A model generated the notes under the pieces. The model made no database searches, was not told where the DNA came from, and was given only the letters and a program-made list of their open reading frames with translations. The translations under genes and the position numbers were made by a program. From contig NW_026577882.1 of the NCBI RefSeq assembly GCF_029407905.1, forward strand, positions 3,968,001 through 4,032,000: a stretch of 64,000 bases of DNA, in the 5' to 3' direction. Source of the stretch: Bubalus kerabau (lineage: Eukaryota > Chordata > Mammalia > Artiodactyla > Bovidae). Below, piece by piece: positions 11,818 through 24,792 of this stretch. The first letter of the stretch is position 1, and each line of letters starts with the position of its first letter.

Positions 11818-14800
11818 CATATTGCGATGAAGGGGGAACCACATGGTTTTTAAGACTTGAGGCTGAATTCTCGAATTACCATGGGAAATTCAGACTTCCT
11901 CTTGTGTTGACCGTGGGAAGACCAATCTTCCATTCAAATTGTGAGGGAGAGATGGAGGTTGCTCTCGAGTCACTGTAGGGCAAAATAGACCTCATCTAGG
12001 CTTGTGTCTAGGACATAATGTTCCACTCCAGGGGCGACAGGGATCTCGGGGTTGCATTCCAAACTCACCCGGGGAGTCAGGCCTCGTCTCCAGGGAAGCA
12101 AAGGACTCCGCTCTCCTCTCGAGTCGCACCGGGTATTTCTTGGACCCAACTGAGTGGCCTAAAGGGAGTCAATACTCCTGTGAAGTTTGGAGAGAGGACC
12201 AGGAATTGCTCTCCAGGTCAGGCAGGAAAAGAAGGCCCCCATCTCTCCTTGACGGGGGCATCTTGTGGTTTTTCTCGAACTGCGGCGCCACTGTGGGTTT
12301 TCTCACGAGGTACGATGGGGTACTCAGGGAGCCTCTTGTGTGGTACTAGGGAAGTCAGTTTTCCTGCTTGTGGCGAGGGGAGCGCGTCCTTGCTCTGGAG
12401 TCATGGTAGGGGAATCGGGCATCAAGAGACGTTGAAAAAGGACAGTCCAAGTCTTTCTCGGGTTACTTCAGGAAACTCTGGGTTCCCTCGACTTGTGCCA
12501 GTGACCTCAGGTAGCTTCTCACGGAGCCTCTGAGAATTCAGGGATACTGTGGTGTTGGGAGGGGCCTCTCGGGACACCACTGAGTTTGGTTCAATGGAAG
12601 AGGGCCTCTTCTCTAGTTGAGGCAGGAACCTCAGGGTTCCTCTCCATTTCTGACTCCAATTGCAGGGTCCCTGAAGAGTTGGGACAGGAGAGTAAGGCCT
12701 CGTCTTGTGTGAAGGAATGCAACTTCACTTGCCTCTCGAGTTGTTCATGAGGTGACAGTCCACATTTGGAGCTGTGAGTGGAATCTGCGGGTTTTTCCAG
12801 ACGATGCATGGGGATGTCACTGTCCCTTCATGTTGTGCCTTCATCCACAGGGTTGCCTTCGAAGAGATGTCCGGGCGTCAGGTTCTTATCTAGAGTGGAC
12901 AGGGAATTCGGGGTCTTTCAGCATATGGCACCAACCATGAGGCTACTTTTCGAATTTCCTCATGAGACCGGCCTCATCCGGAGGTTCGCGGGGAACGTCG
13001 GGAACCCCTTGCAGACAAAACATGGGAATCGACCCTTCTGTCGCGATCAGGAGGGGTGAAGGGGCTCACAGGAAGTGGTGCCGTGAACTTTGGTGTTTCC
13101 CTCGAGTGAGACCGGTATGTCAGGGAACTTTGGGGGTCGCATCAAGGGTGCCAAGTACCGTTTTGTACTTCAGGATGGAACGTGGGACTTCTCTTGATAC
13201 GCTGTAGCGTCCAAGGGCCTCATCTTGCGATGACTGGGGAGCCACGTGGTTTTTCTCGAGTTGCGGCGGGATTCTCGAGTTACGACGGGGATTTCAGGCT
13301 TCCTCTTGTGGTGGGCCAGGGAAGTCCAATCATCCAGTCGAGTTGCGAGGGAGAGCTGGGGGTTGCGCTCGAGTCACTGCAGGGCAAAGGAGACCTCATC
13401 TAGGCTTGTGTCCAGGACCTAATGTTCCTCTCCAAGGGCCACAGGGATCTCAGGTTTGCATTCCAGACTCACCCAGGGAGTCAGGCCTCATGTCGAAGGG
13501 AAGCAAAGGACTCCGCTCTCCTTTCGAGTCACGACGGGCACCTCTTGGAGCCCACTTTGTGGCCTAAAGGGAGTCAAGCCTCCTGTGAAGTTTGGAGAGA
13601 GGACTTGGGACTGCTCTCCAGGCGATGCAGGAAAAGATGGCCCTCATCTCGCGATGACGGAGGGATCTTGTGGGTTTTTTCGAGCTGCAGCGCCAGTGTG
13701 GGGTTTCACACGAGGTACGACGGGGAGCTCAGGGAGCCTCTCGTGTGGCGCCAGGGAAGTCAGGTCTCCATGTGCGTGGTGAGGGGGAGCGCATTATTGC
13801 TCTCGAGCTATGGTAGGGGAATCTGACCTCAAGACGCATTGCAGAAGGACTCTCGAGGTCTTTCTTCGGTTGTGGCAGGAAACTCTTATTTCTCTCGACT
13901 TTTTCTGGTGGCCTCAAGGAGCTTCTCAGAATGCCTAGGAGAAGTCAGGGATACTGTGGAGATGGGAGGGGCCTCTCGGGACTCCACTGGGTTTGTTTTC
14001 ATGGAAGAGGGCCTCATCTCGGGTTGAGGCAGGAACCTCAGGTTTCCTCTCCATTTCTGACTCAGATCGAAGCGTGCCTGCAGAGTTGGGATTGGATACT
14101 CAGGCCTCGTCTTGTCTGAGGAAGGGAACTCCGCTTTCCTCTCTCATTGTTTAAGGGGTGACAGGCCAGTTGTGGAGCTGTATGTGGATCCTGCAGGGTT
14201 TTCCGGACGATGAACAGGGTTGCCAGTGCCCCCTCGTGTAGTGCCTTCATCCACAGGGTTGCCTTAGAAGAGGTGTCCGGGCATCGGGTCCTTATCAAGA
14301 GCAAGACCGAGAAATCGGGGTCTTTTGGCACGTGGCACCAACACGAGGCTACGTCTCGAATTTCTTCGTGAGACTGGCCTCATCCTGAGGTGCGCCATGA
14401 AGGTCGGGAACGCCTTCTAGACAAAGCAGGGGGATCGACCTTCCTGCCGTGATCAGGAGCGGAGAAGGGGCTCAAATGAAGTGGTGCCAGGAACTTGGGT
14501 GTTCCCTTGGAGTGAGACCGGTATATTGGGGAACTTTTGGGGTCGCATCAAGGGTGCCAAGTAGCATTTCGAACTTTATGACGAAACATGGGACTTCTCT
14601 TGAGACTCTGTAGTGGGCAAAGGCCTCATATTGCGATGAATGGGGAACCACGTGGTTTTTAAGAGTTGCGGTGGGATTCTCGAGTTACAACGGGAAATTC
14701 AGACTTCCTCTTGTGTTGGCCCAATGAAGACCAATCTTCCATTCGAATTGCAAGGGAGAGATGGGTGTTGCTCTCGAGTCACTGTAGGGCAAAATAGACC

Positions 14801-17430
14801 TCATCTAGGCTTTTGTCCAGGACATAATGTTCCTCTCCAGGGACAACAGGGATCTCGGGGTTGCATTCCAGACTCACCCGAGGTAAGGCCTCATCTCGAG
14901 GGGAAACAAAGTACTCTGCTCTCCTCTCAAGTCGCGACAGGTATCTCTTGGAGCCCATTGAGTGGCCTAAAGGGAGTAAAGCCTCCTGTGAAGTTTGGAG
15001 AAAAGACCAGGGATTGCTCTCCAGGTCAGGCAGGAAAAGAAGTCCCCAATCTCGCGATGACGGTGGGTTTTCCCGAGCTGCGGCGCCAGTGTGGGGTTTC
15101 TCACGAGGTATGACGGGGAGCTCAGGGAGCCTCTCATGTGGCGCCAGGGAAGTCAGGTGTCCATGCGCATGGCGAGGGGGAGCGTGTCATTGCTCTCGAG
15201 TCATGGTAGGGGAATCCGTCCTCAAGACGCGTTGAAGACGGACTCTTGAGGTCTTTCTCGGGTTGTGGCAGGATACCCTGTGTTGCCTCGACTTGTGCCG
15301 GTGACCTCAGGGAGTTGCTCAGGGTGCCTCTGAGAAGACACTGATACTGTGGAGTTGGGAGGGGCCTCTCGGGACTCCACTGGGTGTGGTATAATACAAG
15401 AGGGCCTCATCTCGTGTTGAGGAAGGAACCTCAGGGTTCCTCTCCATTTCAGACTCCGATCTCAGGATTCCTGCAGAGTTGGGACAGGAGAGTCAGGCCT
15501 CGTATTCTGTGGAGAAATGAAACTTAGCTTGCCTCTCGAGTTGTTCACGAGGTAACAGGTCACTTGTCGAGCTGTATGTGGAACCTGCAGAATTTTCCAA
15601 AAGATGCACGTGTGTTCAGGGTCCCTCCTTGTTGTGCCTTCATCCTACGGGATGCATTCCAAGACGTGTACGGGCATCGGGTTCTTATTAATAGCTCACC
15701 GGGAAATGGGGTCTTTCCGCATGTGGCACCACCCACGAGGCTACATCTCCAATTTCCTCGTGAGACAGGCCTCATCCTGATGTGCGCTGGGAAGATCGGT
15801 AACCCCTTCCACACAAAGCAGGAGAAAAGACACTCCTGTTGCAATCAGGAGGGGAGAAGGGGCTCAAATGATGTGGTGCGGGGAACATGGGTGTTACCCT
15901 CGAGTGAGGCCTGTATGTTGGGGAACTTTGGGGGTGCCATCATGGGTGCCAAGTACCGTTTTGCACTTCAGTAGGAACGTGGGACTTCTTTTGAGACGCT
16001 GTGGTGGGCAAGGGCCTCATGCTGCGAAGACGATGGAACCACGTGGTTTTTCTCGAGTTGCGGCGGGATTCTCGAGTTACGACGTGGATTTCAGGCTTCC
16101 TCTTGTGTTAGCCCTGGGAAGCCCAAACTTCCCTTCGAGTTGCGAGGGAAAGCTGGATGTTGTGCTCGAATCACTGCAAGGCCAAAGAGACCTCATCTAG
16201 GCGTGTGTCCAGGACCTAATAGTCCTCTCAAGGGAAGACAAGGATCTCGGGATTGCACTCCAGACTCCCCCGGGGAGTCAGGCCTCGCCTCGAGGGGAAG
16301 CAAAGGACTGCGCTCTCCTCTCGAGCCGCGACGCAGATCTCTTGGAGCCCACTGAGTCGCCTCAAGGGAATCCATCCTACTCTTCAGTTTGGAGAGAGGA
16401 CTCGGGATTGCTCTCCAGGCCAGGCAGGAAAAGAAGTCCCTCAGCTCGCGAGGACGGGGGCGTCTCAGGGGTTTCCTCGAGCTGCGGCGCCTGTGGGGGT
16501 TTTCTCCCGAGGCACGACGAGGACCTCAGGGAGCCTCTCGTGCGGCGCCAGGGAAGCCAGGTCTGCATGCGCGAGGCGAGGGGGAGCGCATCATTGCTCT
16601 CTAGTCCAGAGAGGGGACAAGGGCCTCAAGACACTTTGAAGAAGGACTATCGAGGTCTTTCTCGAGTGGTGGCAGGAAACCCTCATTTCCCTCGACTTCT
16701 GCAGGGGACCTGAGGGAACTTCCCAGGGTGCCACTGAGAGGTGAGGGATGGTGTGGAGTTAGCCGGGCCTCTCGGGACTCCGCTGTGGTTGGCGTAATGG
16801 AAGAGGGCCTCATCTCGAGGGGAGGCAGGAACCTTAGGCTTCCTCTCTCTTTCTGACTCCGACCCTCCGACCTCAGGGTCCCTGCAGAGATGGGAGCAGA
16901 GAGTTAGGCCTCGTCTTGTCTGAGGAAGGGAACTCCGCTTGCCTCTCGAGTTGCTCAGGGGGTCTCAGGCCCCTCTTCGAGCTGTGTGTGGAACCCATGG
17001 GTGTTTCTGGATGATGCACGGGAGTGTCAGTGCCCCTTCGTGTTGTGCCTTCACCCACAGGGTTGCCTTCGAAGAGGTGTCCGTGCAACGGGTTCTTCTC
17101 AGGAGTGGACCGGGAAATCGAGGTCGATCGGCATGTGGCACCACCCCCGTGGCTCATCTCGAATTTCCTTGTGCGGACGGCCTCATCCTGAGATGCGCCG
17201 GGAAGGCCGGGAATCCCTTCCAGACCACGCAGGGGAATCGACACTCCTGTCGCCATCAGGAGGGGAGAAGGGGCTCAGATGAAGTGGTGTCGGGGCCCTC
17301 AGTGTTTCCCTCGAGGGAACCCGGTGTGTCGGGGAACTCCTGGGGGTCGCATGAAAGGTGTCAGGTACTGTTTCGCACTTCAGGGCGGAAATTGGGACTT
17401 CCCTTGAGACGCCATAGCGGGCAAGAGGAT

Positions 17431-20400
17431 CATCTTGCAAAGACGTTGGAACCACGTGGTTTTCTTCGAGTTGCGGTGGGATTCTCGAGTTACGACGGGG
17501 ATCTCAGGCTTCCTCTTGGGTTGGCCCTGGGAAGCCCAATCTTCCCCTCGAGTGAGAGGGAAAGCTGGGGGTTGCGCTCGAGTCACTGCAGGGCCGAAGA
17601 CACCTCACTTAGGCGTGTGTCCGGAACCTAATATTCCTCTCCAGGGAAGGCAGGGATCTCGGGGTGGCATTCCAGGCTCCCCTGGGGAGTCAGGCCTCGT
17701 CTCGAGGGGAAGCCAAGGACTCCGCCCTCCTCTCGAGTCGCGACGCGGGCCTCTGGGAACCCCCTGAGCGGCCTCAAGGGAGTCCAGCCTCCTCTTCCGT
17801 TTGGAGAGAGGACCCGGGATTGCTCTCCAGGCCATGCAGGACAAGAAGGCCCTCAGCTCGCGAGGACTGGGGCGTCTCAGGGGTTTCCTCGAGCTGCGGC
17901 GCCCGTGGGGGTTTTCTCCCGAGGCACGACGAGGATCTCAGGGAGCCTCTCATGCGGCGCCAGGGAAGTCAGGTCTCCATGCGCGTGGCGAGGGGGAGCG
18001 CGTCCTGGCTCTCGAGTCACGGGAGGGGACTAGGGCCTCGAGACGCGTTGAAGAAGGACTCTCGAGGTCTTTCTCGGGGGGCGGCGGGAAACCCTCGTGT
18101 CCCTCGCCTTCTGCCGGGGACCTTAGGGAACTTCCCAGGGTGCCTCTGAGAGGCGAGGGATCCTGTGGAGGTGGCGGGGCCCCTCGGGACTCCGCTGGGT
18201 CTGGCGCAACGGAAGAGGGCCTCACCTCGAGGGGAGGCAGGAACCTCGGGCTTCCTCTCCGTTTCGGACTCCGACCGCAGGGTCCCTGCAGAGTTGGGCC
18301 AGGAGAGTCAGGCCTCGTCTTGTCTGAGGAAGGGAACCCCGCTGGCCTCTCGAGTTGCTCAGGGGGTCTCAGGCCCCTCGTCGAGCTGTGTGTGGAACCC
18401 GCGGGTCTTTGCGGACGATGCACGGGGGTGGCAGTGCCCCTTCGTGTTGTGCCTTCAGCCACAGGGTTGCCTTCGAAGAGGGGTCCGGGCCTCGGGTCCT
18501 TCTCAAGAGCGGACCGGGGAATCGGGGGCGTTCGGCATGTGGCCCCAGCCACGTGGCTCGTCTCGAATTTCCTCGTGAGACCGGCCTCATCCTGAGGTGC
18601 GCCGGGAAGGCCGGGAACCCCTTCCAGACCACGCAGGGGAATCGCCTCTCCTGTCGCGATCAGGAGGGGAGAAGGGGCTCAGAGGAAGCGGTGCCGGGAC
18701 CCTCGGTGTTCCCCTCGGGGGACCCCGGCGTGTCGGGGGGCTTTTGGGGGTCGCAGGAAGGCTGTCAGGGACCGTTTCGCCCTTCAGGGCGGAACAGGGG
18801 ACTTCCCTTGAGACGCCGTGGCGGGCAAGGGCCTCATCTTGCCAAGAGGTGGGAACCACGTGGTTTTTCTCGAGTTGCGGCGGCATTCTCGAGTTACGAC
18901 GGGGATCTCAGCCTTCCCCTTGGGTTGGCCCTGGGAAGCCCAATCTTCCCCTCGGGTTGCGAGGGACAGCTGGGGGTTGCGCTCGAGTCACTGCAGGGCC
19001 GAAGAGACCTCACCTAGGCGTGTGTCCGGGACCTAATATTCCTCTCCAGGGAAGGCAGGGATCTCGGGGTTGCATTGCAGGCTCCCCCGGGGAGTCAGGC
19101 CTCCCCTCGAGGGGAAGCCAAGGACTCCGCTCTCCTCTCGAGTCGCGACGCGGGTCTCTTGGAGCCCCCTGAGCGGCCTCAAGGGAGTCCAGCCTCCTCT
19201 TCCGTTTGGAGAGAGGACCCGGGATTGCTCTCCAGGCCATGCAGGAGAAGAAGGCCCTCAGCTCGCGAGGACGGGGGCGTCTCAGGGGTTTCCTCGAGCT
19301 GCGGCGCCCGTGGGGGTTTTCTCCCGAGGCACGACGAGGATCTCAGGGAGCCTCTCGTGCGGCGCCAGGGAAGTCAGGTCTCCATGCGCGTGGCGAGGGG
19401 GAGCGCGTCCTGGCTCTCGAGTCACGGGAGGGGACTAGGGCCTCGAGACGCGTTGAAGAAGGACTCTCGAGGTCTTTCTCGGGGGGCGGCGGGAAACCCT
19501 CGTTTCCCTCGCCTTCTGCCGGGGACCTTAGGGAACTTCCCAGGGTGCCTCTGAGAGGCGAGGGATCCTGTGGAGGTGGCGGGGCCCCTCGGGACTCCGC
19601 TGGGTCTGGCGCAACGGAAGAGGGCCTCACCTCGAGGGGAGGCAGGAACCTCGGGCTTCCTCTCCGTTTCGGACTCCGACCGCAGGGTCCCTGCAGAGTT
19701 GGGCCAGGAGAGTCAGGCCTCGTCTTGTCTGAGGAAGGGAACCCCGCTGGCCTCTCGAGTTGCTCAGGGGGTCTCAGGCCCCTCGTCGAGCTGTGTGTGG
19801 AACCCGCGGTCTTTGCGGACGATGCACGGGGGTGGCAGTGCCCCTTCGTGTTGTGCCTTCAGCCACAGGGTTGCCTTCGAAGAGGGGTCCGGGCCTCGGG
19901 TCCTTCTCAAGGGCGGACCGGGGAATCGGGGGCGTTCGGCATGTGGCCCCAGCCACGTGGCTCGTCTCGAATTTCCTCGTGAGACCGGCCTCATCCTGAG
20001 GTGCGCCGGGAAGGCCGGGAACCCCTTCCAGACCACGCAGGGGAATCGCCTCTCGTGTCGCGATCAGGAGGGGAGAAGGGGCTCAGAGGAAGCGGTGCCG
20101 GGACCCTCGGTGTTCCCCTCGGGGGACCCTGGCGTGTCGGGGGGCTTTTGGGGGTCGCAGGAAGGCTGTCAGGGACCGTTTCGCCCTTCAGGGTGGAACA
20201 GGGGACTTCCCTTGAGACGCCGTGGCGGGCAAGGGCCTCATCTTGCCAAGAGGTGGGAACCACGTGGTTTTTCTCGAGTTGCGGCGGCATTCTCGAGTTA
20301 CGACGGGGATCTCAGCCTTCCCCTTGGGTTGGCCCTGGGAAGCCCAATCTTCCCCTCGGGTTGCGAGGGACAGCTGGGGGTTGCGCTCGAGTCACTGCAG

Positions 20401-22700
20401 GGCCGAAGAGACCTCACCTAGGCGTGTGTCCGGAACCTAATATTCCTCTCCAGGGAAGGCAGGGATCTCGGGGTTGCATTGCAGGCTCCCCCGGGGAGTC
20501 AGGCCTCGTCTCGAGGGGAAGCCAAGGACTCCGCTCTCCTCTCGAGTCGCGACGCGGGTCTCTTGGAGCCCCCTGAGCGGCCTCAAGGGAGTCCAGCCTC
20601 CTCTTCCGTTTGGAGAGAGGACCCGGGATTGCTCTCCAGGCCATGCAGGAGAAGAAGGCCCTCAGCTCGCGAGGACGGGGGCGTCTCAGGGGTTTCCTCG
20701 AGCTGCGGCGCCCGTGGGGGTTTTCTCCCGAGGCACGACCAGGATCTCAGGGAGCCTCTCGTGCGGCGCCAGGGAAGTCAGGTCTCCATGCGCGTGGCGA
20801 GGGGGAGCGCGTCCTGGCTCTCGAGTCACGGGAGGGGACTAGGGCCTCGAGACGCGTTGAAGAAGGACTCTCGAGGTCTTTCTCGGGGGCCGGCGGGAAA
20901 CCCTCGTGTCCCTCGCCTTCTGCCGGGGACCTTAGGGAACTTCCCAGGGTGCCTCTGAGAGGCGAGGGATCCTGTGGAGGTGGCGGGGCCCCTCGGGACT
21001 CCGCTGGGTCTGGCGCAACGGAAGAGGGCCTCACCTCGAGGGGAGGCAGGAACCTCGGGCTTCCTCTCCGTTTCGGACTCCGACCGCAGGGTCCCTGCAG
21101 AGTTGGGCCAGGAGAGTCAGGCCTCGTCTTGTCTGAGGAAGGGAACCCCGCTGGCCTCTCGAGTTGCTCAGGGGGTCTCAGGCCCCTCGTCGAGCTGTGT
21201 GTGGAACCCGCGGGTCTTTGCGGACGATGCACGGGGGTGGCAGTGCCCCTTCGTGTTGTGCCTTCAGCCACAGGGTTGCCTTCGAAGAGGGGTCCGGGCC
21301 TCGGGTCCTTCTCAAGAGCGGACCGGGGAATCGGGGGCGTTCGGCATGTGGCCCCAGCCACGTGGCTCGTCTCGAATTTCCTCGTGAGACCGGCCTCATC
21401 CTGAGGTGCGCCGGGAAGGCCGGGAACCCCTTCCAGACCACGCAGGGGAATCGCCTCTCCTGTCGCGATCAGGAGGGGAGAAGGGGCTCAGAGGAAGCGG
21501 TGCCGGGACCCTCGGTGTTCCCCTCGGGGGACCCCGGCGTGTCGGGGGACTTTTGGGGGTCGCAGGAAGGCTGTCAGGGACCGTTTCGCCCTTCAGGGCG
21601 GAACAGGGGACTTCCCTTGAGACGCCGTGGCGGGCAAGGGCCTCATCTTGCCAAGAGGTGGGAACCACGTGGTTTTTCTCGAGTTGCGGCGGCATTCTCG
21701 AGTTATGACGGGGATCTCAGCCTTCCCCTTGGGTTGGCCCTGGGAAGCCCAATCTTCCCCTCGGGTTGCGAGGGACAGCTGGGGGTTGCGCTCGAGTCAC
21801 TGCAGGGCCGAAGAGACCTCACCTAGGCATGTGTCCGGGACCTAATATTCCTCTCCAGGGAAGGCAGGGATCTCGGGGTTGCATTGCAGGCTCCCCCGGG
21901 GAGTCAGGCCTCGTCTCGAGGGGAAGCCAAGGACTCCGCTCTCCTCTCGAGTCGCAACGCGGGTCTCTTGGAGCCCCCTGAGCGGCCTCAAGGGAGTCCA
22001 GCCTCCTCTTCCGTTTGGAGAGAGGACCCGGGATTGCTCTCCAGGCCATGCAGGAGAAGAAGGCCCTCAGCTCGCGAGGACGGGGGCGTCTCAGGGGTTT
22101 CCTCGAGCTGCGGCGCCCGTGGGGGTTTTCTCCCGAGGCACGACGAGGATCTCAGGGAGCCTCTCGTGCGGCGCCAGGGAAGTCAGGTCTCCATGCGCGT
22201 GGCGAGGGGGAGCGCGTCCTGGCTCTCGAGTCACGGGAGGGGACTAGGGCCTCGAGACGCGTTGAAGAAGGACTCTCGAGGTCTTTCTCGGGGGGCGGCG
22301 GGAAACCCTCGTTTCCCTCGCCTTCTGCCGGGGACCTTAGGGAACTTCCCAGGGTGCCTCTGAGAGGCGAGGGATCCTGTGGAGGTGGCGGGGCCCCTCG
22401 GGACTCCGCTGGGTCTGGCGCAACGGAAGAGGGCCTCACCTCGAGGGGAGGCAGGAACCTCGGGCTTCCTCTCCGTTTCGGACTCCGACCGCAGGGTCCC
22501 TGCAGAGTTGGGCCAGGAGAGTCAGGCCTCGTCTTGTCTGAGGAAGGGAACCCCGCTGGCCTCTCGAGTTGCTCAGGGGGTCTCAGGCCCCTCGTCGAGC
22601 TGTGTGTGGAACCCGCGGTCTTTGCGGACGATGCACGGGGGTGGCAGTGCCCCTTCGTGTTGTGCCTTCACCCACAGGGTTGCCTTCGAAGAGGGGTCTG
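17431..22700. repeat. Satellite I, homogenised block with 2.8 kb dimeric higher-order repeat
   Basis: Successive units are almost identical but alternate between two states. Units around 18.1-18.4 kb and 20.9-21.2 kb read CCCTCGTGTCCCTCG and CCCGCGGGTCTTTGCGG. Units around 19.5-19.8 kb and 22.3-22.6 kb read CCCTCGTTTCCCTCG and CCCGCGGTCTTTGCGG (one G fewer). The repeat distance between like units is 2,809 bp. This is a short higher-order repeat of two monomers repeated twice and reflects recent local amplification. Confidence 0.8.
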
Positions 22701-24792
22701 GGCCTCGGGTCCTTCTCAAGAGAGGACCGGGGAATCGGGGGCGTTCGGCATGTGTCACCACCCACGTGGCTGGTCTCAAATTTCCTCGTGAGACCGGCCT
22801 CATCCTGAGGTGTGCCTGGAAGACCGGGAACCCCTTCCAGACCACGCAGGGGAATCGACTCTCCTTTCGCGTTCCGGAGGGGAGAAGGGTCTCAGATGAA
22901 GCAGTGCCGGGACACTCGGTGTTCCCCTCGAGGGAACACGGCGTGTCGAGGAACTTTTGTGTGTCGCAGGTAGGCTGTCAAGGACCGTTTCACCCTTCAC
23001 GGCGGAACAGGGGACTTCCCTTGAGACGCCGTCCCGGGCAAGGGCCTCATCTTGCCAAGAGGTGGGAACCACGTGGTTTTTCTCGAGTTGCGGCGGGATT
23101 CTCGAGTTACGATGGGGATCTCAGCCTTCCTCTTGGGTTGGCCCTGGGAAGCCCAATCTTCCCCTCGAGTTGCGAGGGAAAGCTGGGGGTTGCACTCGAG
23201 TCATTGCAGGGGCCAAGAGACCTCACCTAGGCGTGTGTCCGGGACCTAATATTCCTCTCCAGGGAAGGCGGGGATCTCGGGGTTGCATTCCAGGCTCCCC
23301 CGGGGAGTCAGGCCTCGTCTCGAGGGGAAACCAGGGACTCCGCTCTCCTCTCGAGTCGCGACACGGATCTCTTGGAGCCCCCTGAGCGGCTTCAAGGGAG
23401 TCCTGCCTCCTCTTCAGTTTGGAGAGAGGACTCGTGATTGGTCTCCAGGCCATGCAGGAAAATGAGGCCCTCATCTCGCGATGACCGGTGTGTCTCATGT
23501 GTTTCCTCGAGCTGCCGCGCCAGTGTGGGATTCCTCACGAGGTACGATGAGGAACTCATGGAGCCTCTCTTGCAGTGCCAGGTTAGTCAGGTCTCCATGC
23601 GCGTGGCGAGGGGGAGCGTGTCATGGCTCTCGAGTCATGGTAGGGGAATCGCGACTCAACACATTTTGAAGCACTCTCGAGGTCTTTCTCGAGTCACGGC
23701 AGAAAACCCAGGGGTCCCTCGACTTGTGCCTGTGACCTCAGGGAGCTTCTTTTTGTGCCTCTGAGAACTCAGGGATACTGTGGAGTTGGTAGGGGCCTCT
23801 CGGGACTCCACTGGTTGTGGTGCCATGGAAGAGGGCTTCATCTCGAGTGGACGCAGGAACCTCAGGCTTCCTCTCCGTTTCTGACTCGGATCCCATGGTC
23901 CCTGCAGAATAGGGACAAGAGAGTCACACCTAGTCTTCTGTTGAGGAATGGACCTTCGTTTGCCTTTCGAATTGTTTATAGGGTGACAGGCCACTTGTCG
24001 AAATGTCTGTGGGTCCTGCGGGTTTTTCTGGACGATGCACGTGGGTGTCAGTGCCCCTTCGTGTTGTGCCTTCATCCACAGGTTTTCCTTCAAAGAGGTG
24101 TGCTGGCATCGGGTTCTTTTCAAGAGTGGACCGTGAAATTGGGGTCTTTCGACATGTGGCACCACCCACGAGGCTATGTCTCGAACTTCCTCATGAGACC
24201 GGCCTCATCCTGAGGTGCGCCCGGAAGGTCGGGAACCCCTTGCAGACAGAGAAGGGGAGTCGACCCTCCTGTCGCAATCAGGAGAGGAGAAGGGGCTCAG
24301 ATGAAGTGGTGCCGGGAACCTCGGTGTTCCCCTTGAGTGAGTCTGGTATGTCGCGGAACTTTTGGGGTCGCATCAAGGGTGCCAAGTACCGTTTCGCACT
24401 TCAGGATGGAACGTGGGACTTCTCTTGAGATGCTGTAGTGGACAAAGGGCCTCATCTTGCGATGACGAGGGAAGCACGTGGTTTTTCTCGAGTTGCGGTG
24501 GGATTCTCGAGTTACGACGGGGAGTTCAGGCTTCCTCTTGTGTTGGCCCAGGAAGTCTAATCTTCCATTTGAGTTGCCAGGGAGAGCTGGGGATTGGGCT
24601 CCATTCACTGAAGGGCAAACTAGACCTCATCTAGGCTTGTATCTAGGACTTAATGTTCCTCTCCATAGGCGACAGGGATTTGGGGTTGCATTCCATACTC
24701 ACCCGGGGAGTCAGGCCTCATCTCGAGGGGAAGCAAAGGACTCCACTCTCTTCTCGAGTCGCGACAGGTATCTCTTGGAGCCCACTGAGTGG
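22701..24792. repeat. Satellite I, transition to diverged type and array end
   Basis: From about 22,700 the match to the homogenised block drops (for example TGTGTCACCACCCACGTGG in place of TGTGGCCCCAGCCACGTGG). By 23.4 kb the sequence is of the diverged subfamily. It stops at 24,792 within ...GGAGCCCACTGAGTGG, after which a different repeat begins. Confidence 0.75.

Larger units (their letters stand above)
1791..17430. repeat. Satellite I, diverged subfamily
   Basis: Eleven diverged units in which many CpG positions have decayed to TpG or CpA and neighbouring units differ by visible substitutions and small indels. Two units are irregular: 7,063-8,899 is 1,837 bp and 10,299-11,817 is 1,519 bp. 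Two (2,824-4,241 and 4,242-5,661) are 1,418-1,420 bp because of a 16 bp insertion. The longest open frames here, of 150-220 codons, are composition artefacts and not genes. Confidence 0.85.
1..24792. repeat. Satellite I (1.715-like) tandem array, ~1.4 kb unit
   Basis: A landmark phrase (GGGCCTCAT followed by a short variable stretch and GGAACCACGTGG) recurs at about 17, 1421, 2824, 4242, 5662, 7063, 8900, 10299, 11818, 13221, 14627, 16018, 17431, 18835, 20239, 21644, 23048 and 24453. This gives 17 full head-to-tail units, mostly 1,399-1,420 bp. Inside each unit short motifs built around CTCGAG and CGAGTTGCGGCGGGA recur, consistent with the short subrepeats known for ruminant satellite I. The ~1.4 kb length fits the cattle 1.715 satellite rather than the ~0.8 kb sheep/goat form; the name comes from memory of the family and was not searched. 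The array is CpG-rich and is not believed to encode protein. It ends abruptly at 24,792 against a different satellite. Confidence 0.92.

Noticed and set aside
1..24792. CENP-B box in satellite I
   Set aside because: Several TTCG sites were checked by eye against the TTCG-N4-A-N2-CGGG pattern and none fitted. A motif search would be needed to exclude it fully.
1..24792. CRISPR-like array from the regularly spaced CTCGAG motifs
   Set aside because: The motifs sit inside degenerate satellite subrepeats with no conserved repeat/unique spacer alternation, and the genome is mammalian.
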